This document shows, piece after piece, positions 8,370-16,221 of a stretch of 64,000 nt of DNA. A program made the translations under genes and the position numbers. The DNA is from Salinisphaera sp049568105 (GTDB lineage Bacteria; Pseudomonadota; Gammaproteobacteria; Nevskiales; Salinisphaeraceae). How positions within the stretch are numbered: position 1 is the first letter of the stretch; every line of letters begins with the position of its first letter. The stretch covers positions 3,596,001-3,660,000 of the forward strand of contig NZ_CP145335.1 in the NCBI RefSeq assembly GCF_049568105.1, written 5' to 3'. The notes below the pieces were generated by a model. It saw only the letters and a program-made list of their open reading frames with translations, made no database searches and was not told the DNA's origin.

Positions 8370-9890
8370 ATGTCATCCACAACATCCAATCAGCTCGGGG
8401 CGGCGGTCACGCTGTCGCATATCAGCAAGCGCTACGGCGCGACCCAAGCGCTCGACGACGTCTCGTTCTCGATCCCGGCCGGCAGCACGCACGGCCTGAT
8501 CGGACGCAACGGTGCCGGTAAATCCACGCTGGTGCGCATCATCACCGGTTTGGAAACTCCGGACTCCGGCTCGATCCAGTTGTTCGATGCACCGGCCGAC
8601 GCCGACAAGACCGGCGCCGGCCTGCACGGGACCGTGGCCTGCGTATACCAGCGACCGCCGTTGTTTCCCAATCTCAGCGTGGCCGAGAACATGTTCATCA
8701 ACCGCCAGCCGGTGGCTGGCACCGGGGCGATTTCCTGGGCGCGTATGAATGCGCAGGCCGAGGCCAGCCTCGCCGAATGGGATATCTCGGTCGATCCCCG
8801 GGCCGCGCTGGCCGATATCCCGATCGACCAGCGCCAGATGGTTCAGATCGCACGGGCGCTGAATTCGGGCAGCCGAATCATCCTGCTCGATGAGCCGACA
8901 GTACAGCTCGATGGCGGCGCCGCCGAGCGCCTGTTCGCCAAGCTGGCCGAGCTCAAGGCCCGTGGAGTGACCTTCGTACTGGTCTCGCATTTCCTCAAGG
9001 AGATCGAACAAGCCTGCGACGGCGCGACCGTGCTACGCGACGGCCAGCTGTTATGGAGCCGCACCGCCGAACGCATCGACGAATCCGACCTGGTCGAAGC
9101 GGTACTGGCCGGCCAGGAGAAAAAACAGTTCCGTCTGTCCGCCCGAAGCAACGATGCCGCCCGGCCACCGCGCCTGCGGCTCGCCGGTCTGACCGATCAG
9201 TCCGGCGTCTTCGAGAACGTCTCGTTCGACGTCGCCCCCGGCGAGATCGTTGCGATCGCGGGGCTCGGCGGCTCGGGGAAATACGAAATCGGTGCAACCA
9301 TCGTCGGCCTCCGATCGCCCCGCGCGGGCCACATTGCCGTAGACGACGTGCCGGTCGCACGCGGGTCGGTCATGGCCGCACTGCGTGCCGGCATCGGTTT
9401 CGTACCGGCCGATCGACACGCCAACGGCTACGTACCGAATCTAAACGTGGCCGAGAACATGACGATGACGATCACCGACCGCATCGCCACGGGCGGATTT
9501 TTTTCGCCTCGGCAACAGCGCGATATCGCCCGGTCCTTAATCGATGATGTCGCCTTGGTGCCGCCCGACCCTGAACTCCAGGTCAACGGCCTGAGTGGCG
9601 GCAACCAACAGAAGGTCGTGCTGGCCCGGGCCTTGGCCCGCGACCCGAGCACGCTGGTACTGATTTCGCCGACCGCCGGGGTCGATATCGCCGCCAAGAA
9701 CGCGATCTACGATCTCATCGAAGCCGCCCTGGCCCGTGACGTGGCCATCGTGCTGATTTCCGACGATGTAGACGAACTGCTGATCAGCCCGCGCGTTCTG
9801 GTCATGGACCACGGCAACCTCGTGGATGAACTCGCCGAGCCGGACGAACAACGCCTGGTGCGTGCGATCGAACGAATGGACGAACAATGA
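8370..9890 (+). CDS. Sugar ABC transporter ATPase with two NBDs (RbsA/XylG type)
   Basis: 506 residues; ATG 8370 lies 7 bp behind the binding-protein stop, and an upstream open extension overlaps that gene. The two nucleotide-binding domains differ. NBD1 has a full Walker A (GRNGAGKST, 45-53) and Walker B (IILLDEPT) with the usual degenerate IDQRQM signature. NBD2 has the canonical LSGGNQQK signature, but its Walker A is GLGGSGKYE, lacking the Ser/Thr, and its Walker B reads LVLISPTAGVD, lacking the catalytic Asp-Glu. Degenerate NBD2 Walker A is common in this family; loss of the Walker B acids is less so. One productive ATP site is expected. The cytoplasmic subunit pairs with the next gene's permease. 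Confidence 0.9.
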   Translation: MSSTTSNQLGAAVTLSHISKRYGATQALDDVSFSIPAGSTHGLIGRNGAGKSTLVRIITGLETPDSGSIQLFDAPADADKTGAGLHGTVACVYQRPPLFPNLSVAENMFINRQPVAGTGAISWARMNAQAEASLAEWDISVDPRAALADIPIDQRQMVQIARALNSGSRIILLDEPTVQLDGGAAERLFAKLAELKARGVTFVLVSHFLKEIEQACDGATVLRDGQLLWSRTAERIDESDLVEAVLAGQEKKQFRLSARSNDAARPPRLRLAGLTDQSGVFENVSFDVAPGEIVAIAGLGGSGKYEIGATIVGLRSPRAGHIAVDDVPVARGSVMAALRAGIGFVPADRHANGYVPNLNVAENMTMTITDRIATGGFFSPRQQRDIARSLIDDVALVPPDPELQVNGLSGGNQQKVVLARALARDPSTLVLISPTAGVDIAAKNAIYDLIEAALARDVAIVLISDDVDELLISPRVLVMDHGNLVDELAEPDEQRLVRAIERMDEQ

Positions 9891-10900
9891 ATACACCGAC
9901 CCGAGCCTCGAAACGACAGACTTCCACCCTAGCCATGCTGGGGCGCAACGTACGCGAGCTGAGCGTGCTGCCCGGCCTGCTGCTGATCCTGGCAATCGGC
10001 GCTTTCGTCAGCAGTGCTTTTCTGACCGTGCCGAATCTCATGCTCATCCTGCGCCAATCGGCCGAACTCGGGATCGTGGTGGTTGGGCTGACCTTCATCC
10101 TGCTGACGAGCAAGCTCGATATTTCGCTGGAATCCACGGTCGGGTTAGCACCGATGGTCGCAGCCTGGCTGATGCTCTCGCCGGCTCTGGGCGGTCTCGG
10201 CACCGAACTAGGCCCGGTCGCCGGCATCGCCATTACCCTGGCGGTCGGCGCCCTAATCGGGCTCGTCAATGGCGTACTGGTGGTCAAGATCGGCCTGGAT
10301 TCGTTCATCGTCAGCTTGGCCATGCTGATCCTCTTGCGCGGGCTCACGCTCGGCATCAGCCAGGGCCGAACGCTGGCCTCATTGCCGGACGCCTATACCT
10401 ATCTCGGTACTGCAGAATGGCTGTATGTACCGGCCGCCGTCTGGCTGATGGCGATTCTGGCAATCGGCGGCGGCCTGGTTCTCAAATACCACCGCTGGGG
10501 CCGTGCGCTGTATGCCATCGGCGGCAATATCGATGCCGCCCGCGCGGCCGGCATTCGCGTGGACCGCGTACTCATCCTCGCCTTCGTGATCGCCTCGATG
10601 CTTGCGGCCTTCGCCGGCATGCTGCTGGCCGGACGCCTGTACTCGGTAACGGCGGCCATGGGCCAGAACCTGATCTTTTCTGCCTTGGCTTCGGCCGTGA
10701 TCGGCGGCGTTCAGCTTACTGGCGGCCGCGGCCGCATGTTCGGCGCCATCATGGGCGTTCTGCTTTTGGGTACGCTGACCAACGTGCTCACCCTGGCCGG
10801 TGTGGCCACATTCTGGATCAATGCCTTCTATGGCGCCGTCATCTTGCTGGCGCTTCTGATCGGGCGCGTGGCCAGCGGCCAGCCCAGCGCTCGCGTTTAA
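9887..10900 (+). CDS. Sugar ABC transporter permease (RbsC type)
   Basis: 337 residues whose ATG overlaps the ATPase stop (ATGA), showing translational coupling. Eight to ten hydrophobic segments cover the chain. Family landmarks are GIVVVGLTFILLTSKLDISL, GLVNGVLVVKIGLDSFIVSL, the coupling-helix region KYHRWGRALYAIGGNIDAARAAGI, and FSALASAVIGGVQLTGGRGRM. Only one permease gene exists, so the channel should be a homodimer, unlike the LsrC/LsrD pair of AI-2 importers. The operon context makes it the transmembrane unit of the importer at 7304-9890. Confidence 0.9.
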   Translation: MNTPTRASKRQTSTLAMLGRNVRELSVLPGLLLILAIGAFVSSAFLTVPNLMLILRQSAELGIVVVGLTFILLTSKLDISLESTVGLAPMVAAWLMLSPALGGLGTELGPVAGIAITLAVGALIGLVNGVLVVKIGLDSFIVSLAMLILLRGLTLGISQGRTLASLPDAYTYLGTAEWLYVPAAVWLMAILAIGGGLVLKYHRWGRALYAIGGNIDAARAAGIRVDRVLILAFVIASMLAAFAGMLLAGRLYSVTAAMGQNLIFSALASAVIGGVQLTGGRGRMFGAIMGVLLLGTLTNVLTLAGVATFWINAFYGAVILLALLIGRVASGQPSARV

Positions 10901-10915
10901 ACCGGAGATTTCAAC

Positions 10916-11488
10916 ATGAACACGAGCACTCTCTTTGACGATTTGAGCCGCCGCGTCGTCGCCGAACTGGGCACGGTCTTCAATGCTACCGACGGGCGTC
11001 AGCTCGACCGCGCCCTCGATGCCATTCTCGACGCGCCGCGGATCTTCGTCCTCGGCATCGGGCGCGAAGGTCTGGCGTCCAAGGCATTCGCCATGCGCCT
11101 GACGCATTTCGGCAAAACCGTACACTGGGGCTGGGACGACACCACCCCGGCCGTCACCGCCCAAGATCTGTTCATTCTGCCGAGCGGGCCGGCGAATATC
11201 CCACATCTGCATTATATTGCCGGCGAAGTGAAAAAGACCGGCGCGACGCTGCTGGTCGTGACTGCAGTGCCGGAAGGCGAGACCGCCCAACTCGCCGACG
11301 TGGTCCTGCACCTGCCGGCCAAAACCTACGGCGCCGACGACGAATCGATGGTTCCTACCTTCCAACCCATGGGCAATCTGTTCGAACAATCGCTGTTTGT
11401 GTTCTACGATCTACTGGTCATGCTACTGGTCGAGCGCAGCGGCGTGCATTACAACGATATGATCGCCCGGCATCGCAACTTCGAATGA
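10916..11488 (+). CDS. SIS-domain sugar-phosphate isomerase (6-phospho-3-hexuloisomerase-like)
   Basis: 190 residues with a ribosome site (GGAGAT) 15 bp after the permease stop. One SIS domain fills the protein: IFVLGIGREGLASKAFAMRLTHFGKTVHW resembles the hexuloisomerase opening GxGRSGxxxKAFAMRLxHLG. TLLVVTA and the FQPMGNLFEQSLFVFYDLLVMLL end match PHI's S-x-MGTLFE segment. PHI interconverts fructose 6-phosphate and 3-hexulose 6-phosphate. No hexulose-phosphate synthase is in the window, but a DhnA-type aldolase and an FGGY kinase lie in the divergent arm, so the substrate is probably a related ketose phosphate. The exact reaction is unknown. Confidence 0.75.
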   Translation: MNTSTLFDDLSRRVVAELGTVFNATDGRQLDRALDAILDAPRIFVLGIGREGLASKAFAMRLTHFGKTVHWGWDDTTPAVTAQDLFILPSGPANIPHLHYIAGEVKKTGATLLVVTAVPEGETAQLADVVLHLPAKTYGADDESMVPTFQPMGNLFEQSLFVFYDLLVMLLVERSGVHYNDMIARHRNFE

Positions 11489-11536
11489 TGGTTGCCCGAT
11501 GTCGGGCCTCACCAGACCCCAAAGCAACCGGAATCG

Positions 11537-12283
11537 ATGATCGATCGCCACTCTCCTATTCCCTTCTATCAACAGCTGGCCGAACGACTGAAGGAACAGA
11601 TCGATCGCGGCGAGATCGGGGTCGGCACCCGTCTGCCCAGCGAGAATCGGCTCTGCCAGGAGTACGGCCTGTCGCGGGCGACCGTGCGCCAGGCCTTTCG
11701 TGCCCTCGAGAGCGACGACTACGTCGATCGCATCAAAAACCGCGGCGTGTTCGCGAAACAGCCCACCGAGCAGACCGGCTGGGTGATTCAAAACACCCAG
11801 GGTTTTCTGGAAAACGCACTGACCCATCAGAACCGCGCAGTGACCACGCGCGTACTCGAGGCCGGCATCGTCACCCTGCCGGATTTCGTCTGCGATGCCC
11901 TCAGCCAGCCACGCTACACCCAGGGCCATCGGCTGGTACGGCTGCGGCTGCTCGACGACACTCCGGCTCTGTACAGTAAGAATTTCAGCCCACCGGCATT
12001 GATTCCGATCATCACTGCTGCGCACGACGTGCTATCGGGCACTGCGTCGTTCTCTTCACTGATGAGCAGCTCAGGCTATCGGGTAGCCGGAGCCCGCCGA
12101 GTAGTCCGGGCACGCGGCGCACCAGCTGAGATCGCGGCCCAGCTGGATATTGTCGAAGGCGCCCCGGTGCTCTACGTACAGTCCACATCCTGGAATAAAC
12201 GCCAGGAACGCTTCGATTTGTATGAGACCTGGGTCCGTAGTGATGTAGTGCCGCTAGAGGTCAATGTCGACTCCATAGACTGA
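11537..12283 (+). CDS. GntR-family (HutC subgroup) transcriptional regulator
   Basis: 248 residues from ATG 11537; a TTG at 11492 in the same frame is less likely. Residues ~5-75 form the GntR winged helix (PFYQQLAERLKEQIDRGE, LPSENRLCQEYGLSRATVRQAFRAL, KNRGVF). The rest is a UTRA ligand domain with RLVRLRLLDDTPALYSKNFSP and YVQSTSWNKRQERFDLYETWVRSD. HutC-type proteins repress catabolic operons until a pathway sugar phosphate or related ligand binds. It is the last gene of the ABC operon and probably recognises the palindromes at 6674-6706 and 7137-7150, controlling both arms and itself. Its final 23 bp overlap the convergent EamA gene. Confidence 0.88.
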   Translation: MIDRHSPIPFYQQLAERLKEQIDRGEIGVGTRLPSENRLCQEYGLSRATVRQAFRALESDDYVDRIKNRGVFAKQPTEQTGWVIQNTQGFLENALTHQNRAVTTRVLEAGIVTLPDFVCDALSQPRYTQGHRLVRLRLLDDTPALYSKNFSPPALIPIITAAHDVLSGTASFSSLMSSSGYRVAGARRVVRARGAPAEIAAQLDIVEGAPVLYVQSTSWNKRQERFDLYETWVRSDVVPLEVNVDSID

Positions 12284-13139
12284 CCGGGCGCGTAGCGGCC
12301 ATCCAACGGTTGATCATCAGTGCTGCCAGCATCAACAGCGAGCCGGCCGCCAGCCGCGGGATATCGGCATCGTGGTTCCAAATCAGCAGATTCACGGTCA
12401 AACCAGCCGGAATCAGGGCGTTGTTCATCACTGCCAGAGTTCCAGCATCGACTTTCGGCAGACCACGATTCCAGGCGTAGTAGCCCAGCCCCGAGGCACC
12501 GAGACCCAGCCATACCAGCACGCCCCACTGGGTCGTCGTAGTCGGCAGCGCGTCGTGGTCGCCAAACACGGCATAGAGCATCGCCGCCAGCGGCCAGGCA
12601 CCGATGAAGAACCAGCCGAACTGGGCATGCAGGGGTACACCGGCCGGTAGATAAGGCACCAAACGACGATAGCCGACCTGGCCGATCGCAAAACAGAGAT
12701 TGGCGCCCTGGACCAGCGCAAACCCCAGCCAGACGTTCTCGCCCACCTCGGTATAGCGGATCACCGTCGCACCGACCACGGCCAGCACCGCCGCCGCCAA
12801 ACAGCGCAGCCGGAACCGGCCGGCCAACAGATCGTCCAGCACGCTGATATAGATCGGCGTGAGTACCGAAAACAGCAGCACTTCCGGTACGCTCAGAAAT
12901 TCGAACGATTGATAGAAGCACAAATACATCAGCCCGATCTGGACCGCACCGACCGCCATCAAGCCGAGAGCGGCCCGGCGCCCGGTGGCCACCGGACGCA
13001 GCAGCGGCGCGAATACCAACGCAGCCAGGCTCAGCCTGACGAGCACGGCGAAATAGCTGTCTACCTGGCCGGACAGATAAACCCCGATCAGACTGAACGA
13101 AAACGCCCAGAGAACGGTAACGGCAACGAGATAACCCAT
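12261..13139 (-). CDS. EamA/DMT-family transporter
   Basis: 292 residues with ten hydrophobic segments in two EamA repeats, about residues 1-135 and 145-285 (LWAFSFSLIGVYLSG, QIGLMYLCFYQSFEFLSVPEVLL, NLCFAIGQVGYRR, GLGASGLGYYAWNRGLPKV). DMT carriers of this type move amino acids, carboxylates or other small metabolites across the inner membrane; the substrate here is unknown. The 3' end overlaps the convergent GntR gene by 23 bp. The start CAT at 13137-13139 shares two bases with the ATG of the divergent DUF6314 gene. No clear Shine-Dalgarno is seen, so the true start could be further in. Confidence 0.8.
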   Translation of the reverse strand: MGYLVAVTVLWAFSFSLIGVYLSGQVDSYFAVLVRLSLAALVFAPLLRPVATGRRAALGLMAVGAVQIGLMYLCFYQSFEFLSVPEVLLFSVLTPIYISVLDDLLAGRFRLRCLAAAVLAVVGATVIRYTEVGENVWLGFALVQGANLCFAIGQVGYRRLVPYLPAGVPLHAQFGWFFIGAWPLAAMLYAVFGDHDALPTTTTQWGVLVWLGLGASGLGYYAWNRGLPKVDAGTLAVMNNALIPAGLTVNLLIWNHDADIPRLAAGSLLMLAALMINRWMAATRPVSLWSRH

Positions 13140-13662
13140 GTCGACGACAGCGCCTGCCTGCGAAAGCGACCTGATTATACGGATCTGGCAACAGCTGGCC
13201 GCGCTGCGCCGACTGTCGTTCGTGGCCCGGCCGGGCCCAGGCTCGACCACCGGCTGGTCCGGCCGAGGCCAGGCCGAGCTGAGCCCCGAGTCGGCGGGCG
13301 CCGATTGGCGCCTAGTCGAACGTGGCCGCTTCCAGCCGGCCGGCGCCGCCCGAGACGTGGCGTTTCATAACATCTATCGCTGGCAGCGTTTAGCCGATGG
13401 CCTGGCGCTATCGCATGAACGGTTCGGCACCGACGCTGCCGTATTCCTGTTCGAGCTGGTCGATGACGGGCAGGGCCGGCTGGTCAGCCGGGCCGGCCAC
13501 CACTGCGGCGCCGACGTCTACGCGGCCCAGCTGGTGCCGATGGCCGACGGCTTCACCCTGGACTGGACGATCCGCGGCCCAGCCAAGAACGAACGGCTGT
13601 ATTACCACTACTCGACGCACAGCCCAGAACCTGCCAACGACAAACGCCCACGCCATGTCTGA
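13138..13662 (+). CDS. DUF6314 family protein
   Basis: 174 residues. DUF6314 marks visible are LSFVARPGPGSTTGWSGRGQAEL, DVAFHNIYRWQ, LSHERFG, FLFELVDD, HHCGADVYAAQLVP and WTIRGPAKNERLYYHY. The family is a small cytosolic beta-rich fold without an established function. The assigned ATG overlaps the start codon of the divergent EamA gene in the tetramer CATG, so initiation could instead lie slightly downstream. Its stop overlaps the next gene's start by 8 bp, which suggests coupling with the DUF427 protein. Confidence 0.75.
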   Translation: MSTTAPACESDLIIRIWQQLAALRRLSFVARPGPGSTTGWSGRGQAELSPESAGADWRLVERGRFQPAGAARDVAFHNIYRWQRLADGLALSHERFGTDAAVFLFELVDDGQGRLVSRAGHHCGADVYAAQLVPMADGFTLDWTIRGPAKNERLYYHYSTHSPEPANDKRPRHV

Positions 13663-13996
13663 CCAACCCCGCATCACGCTCGAACCGCTAGCACGCCCGG
13701 TCGAACTCCATTACGAGCGCGCCCGCATTGCCAGCAGCGACGATGTTCTGTGCCTGGCCGAGCACGGCTATCCGCCGCGGCTGTATCTGGCCGACCTGGC
13801 GTGGGCCGACGCTCGGCTGGTCCACTCGAGCACGCGTACCCACTATCCGTTCAAGGGCGACGCGGTCTATTTCGATCTGCTGATCGGCCGCCACCGGCTG
13901 GCTGATGCCGCCTGGTGCTATCCCGAGCCGATCGCCGATATGGCGGCCCTGGCCGGGCGCCTGGCCTTCGATCATCCGGCCCTGGAGATCACGTGA
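13655..13996 (+). CDS. DUF427 domain protein
   Basis: 113 residues from the ATG that overlaps the DUF6314 stop; longer in-frame starts would lie entirely inside that gene. Sequence marks are VELHYERARIASSDDVLCLAEHGYPPRLYLA, THYPFKGDAVYFDLLIG and AAWCYPEPIADMAALAGRLAFD, typical of the DUF427 fold (a short beta-barrel common in proteobacteria and actinobacteria). The biochemical role is not established. Overlap with the upstream gene suggests one transcript. Confidence 0.8.
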   Translation: MSDQPRITLEPLARPVELHYERARIASSDDVLCLAEHGYPPRLYLADLAWADARLVHSSTRTHYPFKGDAVYFDLLIGRHRLADAAWCYPEPIADMAALAGRLAFDHPALEIT

Positions 13997-14075
13997 TTCG
14001 GCGCGCTCAGCCACGGCCCGTATACTCGGGCGAGTTTTGGCCGTCTTTCCGGCCGTCGTTCAACCGAGTGCGCTC

Positions 14076-14684
14076 ATGTGGGTAACCGTCTTATTGATCG
14101 CGATCACCTGCGCGGTCTCGATCACCTGTTTTTCCAACGAACGGCTGCTCGACCGACTGCTGCTATGGCCGCCGGCGATCGGACGCGGCGAGTATTTCCG
14201 GCTCGTGACCAATGCCTTCGTGCACGCCGACGGCGCGCATCTGGCCTTCAACATGATCACGCTGTTTTTCTTCGGCCGCGCGATGGAAGGCCTGTTCGAG
14301 CGCTATATCGGCGCCCTCGGCTTCGTGATCTTCTATCTGGCCGCGGCCGTGGTCTCGACGCTGCCGAGCTATATCCAGCATCGGAACGATTCGCGCTATC
14401 GCAGCCTGGGCGCCTCGGGCGCGGTATCGGCGGTCCTGTTCGCCTTCATCCTGATCGCGCCCTGGTCGACGATCTATGTTTTCGTCATACCGGTGCCGGC
14501 GATTCTCTATGGTGTGTTGTTCACGGCCTATGGGCTGTATGCCAGCCGCCTGGGCCAGGATCACATCAATCATAGCGCCCATCTTTGGGGGGCAGGCTTC
14601 GGCGTGGTTTTCACCCTGATCATGGAACCCCGGTTCGGCCCATTGTTCCTCGCGCATATCACCTCCCCGGGCAGTGGTTTCTAG
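14076..14684 (+). CDS. Rhomboid-family intramembrane serine protease
   Basis: 202 residues with six hydrophobic segments. The catalytic pattern is present: HLAFNM in TM2, GASG with nucleophile Ser ~114 in TM4, and HSAHLWGAGFG with His ~169 in TM6. Rhomboids cut single-span membrane proteins within the bilayer. The chosen ATG gives a first TM helix directly; a longer in-frame extension upstream overlaps the DUF427 gene. A small two-helix membrane protein follows 42 bp later. The substrate is unknown. Confidence 0.85.
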   Translation: MWVTVLLIAITCAVSITCFSNERLLDRLLLWPPAIGRGEYFRLVTNAFVHADGAHLAFNMITLFFFGRAMEGLFERYIGALGFVIFYLAAAVVSTLPSYIQHRNDSRYRSLGASGAVSAVLFAFILIAPWSTIYVFVIPVPAILYGVLFTAYGLYASRLGQDHINHSAHLWGAGFGVVFTLIMEPRFGPLFLAHITSPGSGF

Positions 14685-14726
14685 TCGATGCACGACTGGG
14701 CATGCCGACTTCGAGGCCAGTTTTAA

Positions 14727-14924
14727 ATGCGCATCCTGTTCTGGCTCGCCGCGATCGCGATCCTGGTGCTGTTAGTGCGTGCCCGCTGGCAGCGTTGGCA
14801 ACGGGCACGCCGTGGCGAACCCGAGCCGGAACGCGATGGCCCGCGTACGATCACGCTGATCGTCATTGCGATCGTGATCGTCTATGGCACGCTGATCGGC
14901 TATCGCTTACTAGTCGGCGACTAA
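14727..14924 (+). CDS. Small two-helix membrane protein, function unknown
   Basis: 65 residues: an N-terminal hydrophobic helix (ILFWLAAIAILVLLV), a charged linker rich in Arg, Trp and Glu (RARWQRWQRARRGEPEPERDG), and a second helix (TLIVIAIVIVYGTLIGYRLL). No family is recognised. It follows the rhomboid gene on the same strand, which may mean co-expression. The hairpin-like topology with a basic loop predicts both ends on the same side of the inner membrane. Confidence 0.6.
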   Translation: MRILFWLAAIAILVLLVRARWQRWQRARRGEPEPERDGPRTITLIVIAIVIVYGTLIGYRLLVGD

Positions 14925-15142
14925 CGCCGAGTCGAACGCCTATCCGATCATGCGCTCGGCCCTGACTCGCCTGCCAATCGTAAACTGATCGAGTCATGCG
15001 CTGGCCGGTCCCGGCTGTTCAAACACTTGATCCCCGGCAGCGGGCCAACAGCCGGCACTGCGATGTGGCCTCATCGGTTGGCGGCCGCTCTGAAATCCCT
15101 CGCGTCAGTGCCAACCCGTCGTTATAATGCCCGCCTTATCGC

Positions 15143-15218
15143 GCTCCCTTCGTCTAGCGGTCTAGGACGTCGCCCTCTCACGGCGAAAACAGGGGTTCGA
15201 GTCCCCTAGGGAGCGCCA
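15143..15218 (+). tRNA. tRNA-Glu, anticodon CTC
   Basis: 76 nt. The acceptor stem GCTCCCT/AGGGAGC is perfect, with discriminator G and encoded CCA at 15216-15218. The anticodon loop CTCTCAC within CGCC...GGCG gives CTC, reading GAG. The T-arm AGGGG-TTCGAGT-CCCCT and the D-arm TTCGTCTAGCGG match bacterial tRNA-Glu. E. coli carries only the TTC version; an extra CTC isoacceptor suits a GC-rich genome that favours GAG. Confidence 0.95.
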
Positions 15219-15420
15219 TTTCCCGACCTGCTCGCGCGCCCGATGTGCAGGGCCCTTGGCCCCGGCAGGCGCTCTCGTAACCTCGCCCCGATTCCTGCGG
15301 ATACCGATAATGCGTTGATCGATCGCGTTTTCGTCGGTTACCGATACAGCTTGGGCTGAGCCCGACGGTGGCGCCGCGCGATACGGCTGCAATAATGGCG
15401 CCTCATCAAGGAGGCCGTCT

Positions 15421-16221
15421 ATGCCGCATCTGATTACGCATCGCCCACGGGTATCCAATCTAGGCTCGAGCGATGAAAACAGCGATTCCCACCGCGTTTG
15501 GGAAACCGTCAATGCCTTCAGCTACAAGCTCGGCGGACTCGGCTTCGTCGGTGGCAGCGTGTTCTTCTTTCCTGCACTTTCAAACTACTTGACGATCGGC
15601 GATTGGCTATTCTTTGCCGGCTCCGTCTTGTATTTGTTGGTCACCGGTCACGATCTGCTGGAGGTAATGAAGTACTGGCGACACCGCCAGACCGACAGCT
15701 TCGCCGACCATATCGAATTCATTGCGGCCTGGTCGTATGTGTTGGGTTCGGCCTTGTTCGTGGCCGGCAGCCTGTTGTTTCTGCCCTCGTTGGACATGAT
15801 CGCCGCCGGTGCCTGGTGTTTCATCATCGGTTCGGTGCTGTTCGTGCTCGGCGGCTTCGTGAATATTCTGCAGGTGGTCGAGGCGCCCTCGCTGATCTAC
15901 ATGCAGCTGTTCAACGTCACGGTGGCCATGTTCCTGGTTGGCTCGGCATTGTTCGTGGTGGCTTCAGTGCCTTATCTATGGGAACTGCAGCAGCCGGCCA
16001 AGCACGAGGTCACAACCTTTGCCGCGGCCCAGTTCCTGTTCGCCAGCCTGCTATTCTTCTTGGGCGGCATCTGTGTGTACTACCGCAAGCTGGTTCGCAA
16101 TCAGCTCGAAAAATTCTGCCATAGCAGCGGTCTGGGCACGATGTTCATCCGCGACCTGCAGAACGAGATCAAGAGCAAGGGCCAGCTCGGCACCCGCTAT
16201 CGCAGCAACCGAACCGACTAG
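15421..16221 (+). CDS. YrhK-domain membrane protein
   Basis: 266 residues with a good ribosome site (AAGGAGG). Two YrhK-like units are visible: YKLGGLGFVGGSVFFFPAL...WLFFAGSVLYL and YVLGSALFVAGSLLFLP...WCFIIGSVLFVLGG, then two more helices and a cytosolic basic C-tail. YrhK domains are membrane pairs of unknown function, often single in other bacteria; here they are repeated. The stop overlaps that of the convergent FUSC gene by 4 bp. It is preceded by the tRNA-Glu gene. Confidence 0.75.
   Translation: MPHLITHRPRVSNLGSSDENSDSHRVWETVNAFSYKLGGLGFVGGSVFFFPALSNYLTIGDWLFFAGSVLYLLVTGHDLLEVMKYWRHRQTDSFADHIEFIAAWSYVLGSALFVAGSLLFLPSLDMIAAGAWCFIIGSVLFVLGGFVNILQVVEAPSLIYMQLFNVTVAMFLVGSALFVVASVPYLWELQQPAKHEVTTFAAAQFLFASLLFFLGGICVYYRKLVRNQLEKFCHSSGLGTMFIRDLQNEIKSKGQLGTRYRSNRTD

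Noticed and set aside
4452..11488. Resemblance to the Lsr autoinducer-2 system (ABC importer, FGGY kinase, LsrF-type aldolase)
   Set aside because: There is no LsrG, no SorC-type LsrR and only one permease, while a DHA-kinase homologue, a PHI-like isomerase and a polyol carrier are present. The control gene is GntR.
12174..12183. TACGTACAGT inside the GntR coding region as another operator
   Set aside because: It encodes part of YVQS, lacks the left half of the palindrome and lies near the end of the gene.
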